Shown here piece after piece: positions 15,853-21,541 of a stretch of 21,541 bases of DNA. The stretch spans positions 1 to 21,541 of the forward strand of contig DFSJ01000051.1 in NCBI GenBank assembly GCA_002378585.1, given 5' to 3'. Source of the stretch: Flavobacteriaceae bacterium UBA3440. GTDB lineage: Bacteria; Bacteroidota; Bacteroidia; Flavobacteriales; Flavobacteriaceae. The number at the start of each line of letters is the position of its first letter. Position 1 is the stretch's first letter. Under the pieces are notes generated by a model. The model searched no databases and was not told where the DNA came from. It was given only the letters and a program-made list of their open reading frames with translations. The position numbers and the translations under genes were made by a program.

Positions 15853-15868
15853 ACCTGTAAAGACAGGT
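15853..15868. repeat. Inverted repeat upstream of the thioredoxin-fold lipoprotein gene
   Basis: ACCTGT-AAAG-ACAGGT is a perfect 6-bp inverted repeat 28 bases upstream of the lipoprotein ATG in the 127-base divergent spacer. Next to it, CGTTAA occurs twice with an 11-base period (15869-15874, 15880-15885). Both could be regulator sites for the minus-strand gene, for which no exact TAnnTTTG is present. Function inferred only. Confidence 0.35.
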
Positions 15869-15904
15869 CGTTAATGCTTCGTTAAAACTAAGGTGTGTCA
15901 TTTG

Positions 15905-15936
15905 TTGGTTTGGACCAATGGGTTTGCCTATTTTTG
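15905..15936 (+). promoter_or_regulatory. Promoter for the ABC-F gene
   Basis: TTG (15905-15907), a 21-base spacer and TATTTTTG (15929-15936) fit the Bacteroidota promoter. The -7 element ends 16 bases before the ATG, so the leader is about 10 bases. Confidence 0.6.
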
Positions 15937-15949
15937 CACCAAAATATAA

Positions 15950-17572
<1,623 letters not shown>

Positions 17573-17579
17573 TTATTTA

Positions 17580-20006
17580 CTAGCGCAGAGTAGCGTTGAA
17601 CTGTTGCTCAAAAGCAGTTAACAGTTTTTTCATCGACTGGTCTATTTGCCCATCAGTCAGTGTTTGTTCCGGATCGCTTAGGGTAAACCTCAAGCCATAC
17701 GACTTCTTGTCTGCACCGATATTCTTTCCGCTGTACACATCAAAAAGAGTCACCTCCGTCAAAAGATTTCCGATCGCGCTGTGCGCTAAATTTCTGAGCG
17801 CTTCAAAAGTGATGTTTTCTCCCACCAATAAGGCCAAATCCCTAGATACACTGGGGTATTTTGGTATGGACTTGAATTTGATTTCTTCTTTTTGAAGCAT
17901 GGAGTGAATTTGATCCCAATCCAGCTCAGCATAGGCAACCGGAGTTTTGATGTCGTAGGATTCTGTGAGTTTTTGCTCCACCATCCCTAAACTCAATAAT
18001 AATTCTTCTCCAGCGTAATAATGCAAACATTCCGTAAAGGGATACCTTACTTCTATCGAGGTATGCGTCACCGCAATGCGACACCGGACCAACAACTGTT
18101 CACAGGTTGATTTTAGGGCAAAAAAGTCTGCACCAGGTGCCTGTGAGTTCCATTGGTCATCGTGTAATTTTCCAACACCCCAAAGGCATAAATGCCTGTG
18201 CTCTTTTCTTCCCTGTGTTGTTTGTAGGTATGTTTTTCCAAATTCAAACAACCGCTGATTGCTCCATTTTCTGTTGTTGTTGTGTTTGATCACCTCAAGT
18301 CCAGAAAAAAGCATTGATGTTCTCAGCTGAGCCAAATCTTGACTCAATGGATTGAGTATATCTACCGCCTTAGTTTCGTTGGTTAAGGGAACTGTTTCTT
18401 GTTTTTTCGCCGACGTAAGACTATTGGTCATGATCTCAAAAAAACCTGTGCTGGCTAGATAATCACCCACTGATTTTTGTACCAGGTGGATGTCATTTTT
18501 TTCTACCAAGGCAATAGACGCATGGAGTTTACTAGAATAGTCAATTTGGTTATATCCGTAAACTCTGAGTATTTCCTCAACCACATCCACTTCGCGTAAA
18601 ACATCCACCCTGTATGGAGGAATAGCTAATCCCATACCGGTTTCTGTACTGTTTAAAATTTTGATTTCCAATGAGGTCAAGATAGACTTGATAGTGTCAA
18701 CAGGAATTTCCTGGCCGATTAATTGTTTTATTTTTTCAAAGCTTAAAAACACTTGCTGGGCTTTCGCTTTTTTGGGATATAAATCTTCGATTTCAGAGGA
18801 AATATGCCCGCCTGCGATTTCTTTAATCAAAAGAGCGGCTCTTTTGAGTGCAGATTCTACCAATTCAATATCGATTCCCCGTTCAAATCTAAAAGACGCA
18901 TCGGTAGATAATCCATGACGCTTGGCTGTTTTTCGGATAGATACCGGATTAAAATAGGCAGATTCAAGAAAAATATTCTTGGTTTCAGTGGTTACTCCTG
19001 AATCAAGTCCGCCAAATACTCCGGCGATACACAGTGGCTTTTTGGTGTCGCAGATCATTAAATCCTCAGAGTGAAGTATTCTTTCGACGCCATCAAGGGT
19101 TGTGAATTTGGTGCCTAAATCAACTGTACGCACAATTATTTTCCCTCCCTCAATTCGGTCAGCATCAAATGCATGCAAAGGCTGCCCTATTTCGTGAAGC
19201 ACGTAGTTGGTTGCATCAACCACATTGTTAATCGGCTTTAGTCCAATTGATTTCAATCTGTTCTGAAGCCAGCTCGGACTGGGTTGTACAGTCAATCCAG
19301 ATATAGTCAGTCCACAATACCTGGGGGCAAGGGATACATCATCTACTTGAACTGAGATGGGATTGGTTCGGTTCTCTACGGTAAACCCAGAGGTTGAAGG
19401 AAAAATCAATTCTTTGTTGATCCCTTGTTGTTTCATTCCGGCTCTTAGGTCTCGGGCTACCCCATAATGACTCATGGCATCAGCCCTATTTGGCGTCAAT
19501 CCAATTTCAAAGACTTGGTCTTTGTCTATGTTAAATAAATTGCTCAACAAAGTTCCAGGCTGGGGACTATCCGCTAAAATCATGATGCCACTGTGATCAG
19601 TGCCCAAGCCTATTTCATCTTCTGCACAGATCATACCGTGGCTCTCCACCCCCCTGATTTTTCCTTTTTCAAGGGTCCAAGGCGTTCCTTGTGTTGGGTA
19701 AATTGTAGTCCCCACGGGAGCCACTACCACAGTGAGTCCAGCGGCTGCGTTGGCAGCACCACAAACTATAGACAGCACCTTGCCATTTCCTACATCCACC
19801 GTGGTCACTTGCAGGCGATCAGCATTGGGGTGTTTTTCAGCCGTAAGTATTTTGCCGACTACCAGTCCTTGAAGCCCTCCTTTAATGCTTTCAAATGGCT
19901 CTATTCCCTCAACTTCTAGTCCTAAGTCGGTAAGTAGGGTGGCTGTTTTATCTGCGTTCCAGTCTGTAGGCACAAACTGTTTCATCCATTGATAGGAAAT
20001 CTTCAT
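17580..20006 (-). CDS. pheT: Phenylalanyl-tRNA synthetase beta subunit
   Basis: Large subunit of the alpha2-beta2 enzyme that charges tRNA-Phe. It has 808 residues, full length. In order: N-terminal region MKISYQWMKQFVPTDW, EMAP-like tRNA-binding OB domain (about 40-150; KHPNADRLQVTTVDVG), the B3/B4 editing domain (about 210-375) with NVVDATNYVLHEIGQPLHAFDAD, B5 (about 400-475), a catalytic-like core, and the C-terminal FDX-ACB anticodon-binding domain (from about 713; YPSVSRDLALLVGENITF to the end). The alpha-subunit gene pheS is not adjacent, as in many Bacteroidota. It is transcribed alone from the divergent spacer shared with the TlpA-like lipoprotein gene. Confidence 0.97.
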   Translation of the reverse strand: MKISYQWMKQFVPTDWNADKTATLLTDLGLEVEGIEPFESIKGGLQGLVVGKILTAEKHPNADRLQVTTVDVGNGKVLSIVCGAANAAAGLTVVVAPVGTTIYPTQGTPWTLEKGKIRGVESHGMICAEDEIGLGTDHSGIMILADSPQPGTLLSNLFNIDKDQVFEIGLTPNRADAMSHYGVARDLRAGMKQQGINKELIFPSTSGFTVENRTNPISVQVDDVSLAPRYCGLTISGLTVQPSPSWLQNRLKSIGLKPINNVVDATNYVLHEIGQPLHAFDADRIEGGKIIVRTVDLGTKFTTLDGVERILHSEDLMICDTKKPLCIAGVFGGLDSGVTTETKNIFLESAYFNPVSIRKTAKRHGLSTDASFRFERGIDIELVESALKRAALLIKEIAGGHISSEIEDLYPKKAKAQQVFLSFEKIKQLIGQEIPVDTIKSILTSLEIKILNSTETGMGLAIPPYRVDVLREVDVVEEILRVYGYNQIDYSSKLHASIALVEKNDIHLVQKSVGDYLASTGFFEIMTNSLTSAKKQETVPLTNETKAVDILNPLSQDLAQLRTSMLFSGLEVIKHNNNRKWSNQRLFEFGKTYLQTTQGRKEHRHLCLWGVGKLHDDQWNSQAPGADFFALKSTCEQLLVRCRIAVTHTSIEVRYPFTECLHYYAGEELLLSLGMVEQKLTESYDIKTPVAYAELDWDQIHSMLQKEEIKFKSIPKYPSVSRDLALLVGENITFEALRNLAHSAIGNLLTEVTLFDVYSGKNIGADKKSYGLRFTLSDPEQTLTDGQIDQSMKKLLTAFEQQFNATLR

Positions 20007-20027
20007 GTCTTTGCATAATTCAGGTCA

Positions 20028-20055
20028 CAAATATAATTAATGCCCACCAAGCAAA
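20028..20055 (-). promoter_or_regulatory. Promoter for pheT
   Basis: On the minus strand TTTG (20055-20052), 16 bases and TATATTTG (20035-20028). The -7 element is a full match, 21 bases before the pheT ATG; the spacer is at the short end. Confidence 0.5.
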
Positions 20056-20060
20056 CGAGG

Positions 20061-20093
20061 TTGTTTTTGATTAATTGGGATCACCTATCTTTG
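20061..20093 (+). promoter_or_regulatory. Promoter for the TlpA-like lipoprotein gene
   Basis: TTG (20061-20063), 22 bases and TATCTTTG (20086-20093); the -7 element ends 15 bases before the ATG. It is divergent to the pheT promoter, and their -33 regions almost abut. Confidence 0.55.
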
Positions 20094-20108
20094 TTTTTTA
20101 ACAATATC

Positions 20109-21335
20109 ATGAAGAAACTACTTTTTTGCATCCTGATGGCGTCTCTAATGGTTAGTTGCCAAAAAACCACTAGTAAGAAAGTCTCTTTACAGGGAGATTG
20201 GTTGGGATCATTAACTGTGAAAGATGGAAATCAGATAAATTTTTTGATGAACCTTGACCAACAGGATCAACAATGGCAAATGACCCTTTACAACGATCGA
20301 GAAACGATTGTCTATGATCAAGTGCGTGTGGAGGGCGATTCACTATGGATTGCGCTAGCACCGTACGATGCGGTGATTAAAGCCAAGTACACCTCGGGGA
20401 TTCTTCAAGGAGTCTACCACAAAGAGGACCTTAACCGCAGTACGCCATTTAGCGCGGTACCTGGGACACCTGGTTCTGAAAATCCAACAACTTCAGCATC
20501 CATCAATGTAGATGGCAGTTGGAAAGCAACTTTTTTTCCAAAACCGGATGTGGTCGATATCGCGCAAGCTGATCTAGAACAAGTAGGAACAAAAGTTAGG
20601 GGCACCGTGAGAACACCTACGGGTGATTACAGGTATTTGTCTGGATACGTATTCGGAGATAGTTTGCGCCTCTCGACTTTTGATGGAGCACATCCCTATT
20701 TGTTTTTGGCCAAATATACCGATCGAGGACTTGAAGGGCAGTTTTACTATGAAAATCATATGCAAACTCCCTTTTTATGGAGTAGAGACGAAACTTTTAG
20801 TTTAGATCTTTGGATGCAACAACATCCTATGGCTGACAGCAAATTACCTGTAGAGTTTACGTTTATGGACACAGAAGGCGAGACGGTAAATTATCCGGAT
20901 GCTGTTTGGAAAGATAAGGTAGTGGTCTTACAGGTGATGGGTTCTTGGTGTCCCAACTGTTTGGACGAAACAAAATTTTTAATTGACTATTTAGCGAATA
21001 ATCCAAATCCAGATCTGGCAGTAATTGCCTTGGCTGTCGAATACGCCCCAACAGAGGAACGTGCTTGGCAGCGTCTGAAAAATCTAAAATCTAGATTTTC
21101 TATTCCTTACCCGGTTACGCTCGCTCAATTTGGGACCTCAGATAAAGTAAAGGCGCAAACAATTTTACCTTTTATCGGGGAGATTAAGTCTTATCCGACG
21201 ATGGTTATCTTGGATAAACAAGGGAAGGTTTTTGAGGTGCACTCCGGTTTTGATGGCCCTGCCACCGGGGAAGCGCACGTGCGTTTTAAAGCAGAATTTG
21301 ACCGAAAAATAAATGAGCTTTTGTCGCGCGATTAA
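20109..21335 (+). CDS. TlpA-like thiol-disulfide reductase lipoprotein with intact CPNC
   Basis: Exported lipid-anchored thioredoxin-fold protein of 408 residues from the ATG at 20109 (MKKLLFC). An earlier in-frame ATG at 20040 would place the signal peptide internally and lies upstream of the promoter. The lipobox is MVSC with Cys17. Residues about 28-118 and 135-230 look like two copies of one beta domain: both begin GxW, both contain GDSL followed by xAKYT..GxxG, and both end before a TPF segment. The thioredoxin domain (about 245-405) has active site SWCPNC with Cys281 and Cys284, and the cis-Pro in SYPTMVILD. It likely reduces disulfides in the periplasm (cytochrome c or protein maturation); the substrate is not shown by neighbours. 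Its TAA stop overlaps the convergent leuA stop by three bases. Confidence 0.9.
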   Translation: MKKLLFCILMASLMVSCQKTTSKKVSLQGDWLGSLTVKDGNQINFLMNLDQQDQQWQMTLYNDRETIVYDQVRVEGDSLWIALAPYDAVIKAKYTSGILQGVYHKEDLNRSTPFSAVPGTPGSENPTTSASINVDGSWKATFFPKPDVVDIAQADLEQVGTKVRGTVRTPTGDYRYLSGYVFGDSLRLSTFDGAHPYLFLAKYTDRGLEGQFYYENHMQTPFLWSRDETFSLDLWMQQHPMADSKLPVEFTFMDTEGETVNYPDAVWKDKVVVLQVMGSWCPNCLDETKFLIDYLANNPNPDLAVIALAVEYAPTEERAWQRLKNLKSRFSIPYPVTLAQFGTSDKVKAQTILPFIGEIKSYPTMVILDKQGKVFEVHSGFDGPATGEAHVRFKAEFDRKINELLSRD

Positions 21336-21541
21336 CGATCAATCGGACTCAGTTTAACGATTTCGTGTAAGTCGTCATCCAGAATTTCTTTTTTGCGGTC
21401 GGCAAACATTAAAAACTGCTCGTACACAATATCTAGCTGAGTTTTTGTCAGCTCGTAACCGACTAATTTGGCCCTGTATGCCAAGGCAGCCCGGCCAGAC
21501 CTTGCCGTGAGAATGATCGATGAAGCATTGACACCTACATC
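21332..21541 (-). CDS. leuA: 2-isopropylmalate synthase, 3' end (partial)
   Basis: Reverse-strand reading frame, open to the window edge, giving the last 69 residues of a protein. It contains [14 protein letters not shown] and [35 protein letters not shown], which match the region at the end of the LeuA catalytic/linker part (compare SGR...LGYELS...F..LADKKKEV.DEDL). LeuA condenses acetyl-CoA with 2-oxoisovalerate, the first step of leucine synthesis. The protein stops about 10 residues after this segment, so the roughly 120-residue C-terminal leucine-sensing domain of long LeuA forms is missing. Homocitrate or citramalate synthase of the same family is a less likely alternative. The start lies outside the window. 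Confidence 0.78.
   Translation of the reverse strand, partial: DVGVNASSIILTARSGRAALAYRAKLVGYELTKTQLDIVYEQFLMFADRKKEILDDDLHEIVKLSPIDR

Noticed and set aside
19593..19919. A 108-codon plus-strand frame inside pheT
   Set aside because: It is a shadow of the N-terminal pheT coding sequence on the other strand, with no protein-like features.

Overview
The window is a gene-dense stretch of ordinary chromosome from a member of the Bacteroidota, of the Flavobacteriia or Cytophagia type; the class cannot be fixed from the sequence alone. Support comes from repeated TAnnTTTG -7 elements upstream of genes (the Bacteroidota sigma-A signature), weak or absent Shine-Dalgarno sequences, lipoproteins with DUF4369/TlpA-like architectures, a bacillithiol-type YtxJ protein and a small SRP RNA of Bacteroidota type. 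I see no mobile element, CRISPR array, phage gene, tRNA or rRNA, and no gap over about 135 bp without a gene.

Layout. 69-2360 (+) is a sensor kinase/response regulator pair. 2347-5981 (-) is a tight four-gene run: a Gfo/Idh/MocA oxidoreductase, YggS, a DnaQ-like exonuclease with a decayed GIY-YIG domain, and MiaA. 6061-7166 (+) holds smpB and pcm with overlapping stop and start. 7204-9801 (-) is clpB, ending at a hairpin terminator. 9935-10336 (+) is ytxJ and 10434-11711 (+) is glyA. 11716-11811 (-) is the small SRP RNA gene, not a protein gene, with a near-ideal promoter. 11892-14411 (+) is a glutaminyl-peptide cyclotransferase lipoprotein, an SDR oxidoreductase and a TalC/FSA-family aldolase, closed by a strong bidirectional terminator. 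14449-15825 (-) is a thioredoxin-fold lipoprotein lacking the CxxC. 15953-17572 (+) is an ABC-F ATPase with one decayed composite ATP site. 17580-20006 (-) is pheT. 20109-21335 (+) is a TlpA-like lipoprotein with intact CPNC. 21332-21541 (-) is the 3' end of leuA, cut by the window edge.

Functionally the window is rich in translation and protein quality control (MiaA, SmpB, SRP RNA, ABC-F, PheT, ClpB, Pcm), thiol/redox proteins (YtxJ, two thioredoxin-fold lipoproteins) and central metabolism (GlyA, TalC, LeuA, YggS). I found no convincing undescribed multi-gene system. The most interesting points are lineage-specific decay of active sites in otherwise conserved folds (ABC-F, GIY-YIG, TlpA-like), the SRP RNA arranged tail-to-tail with glyA, and several convergent gene pairs whose 3' ends overlap or almost touch.
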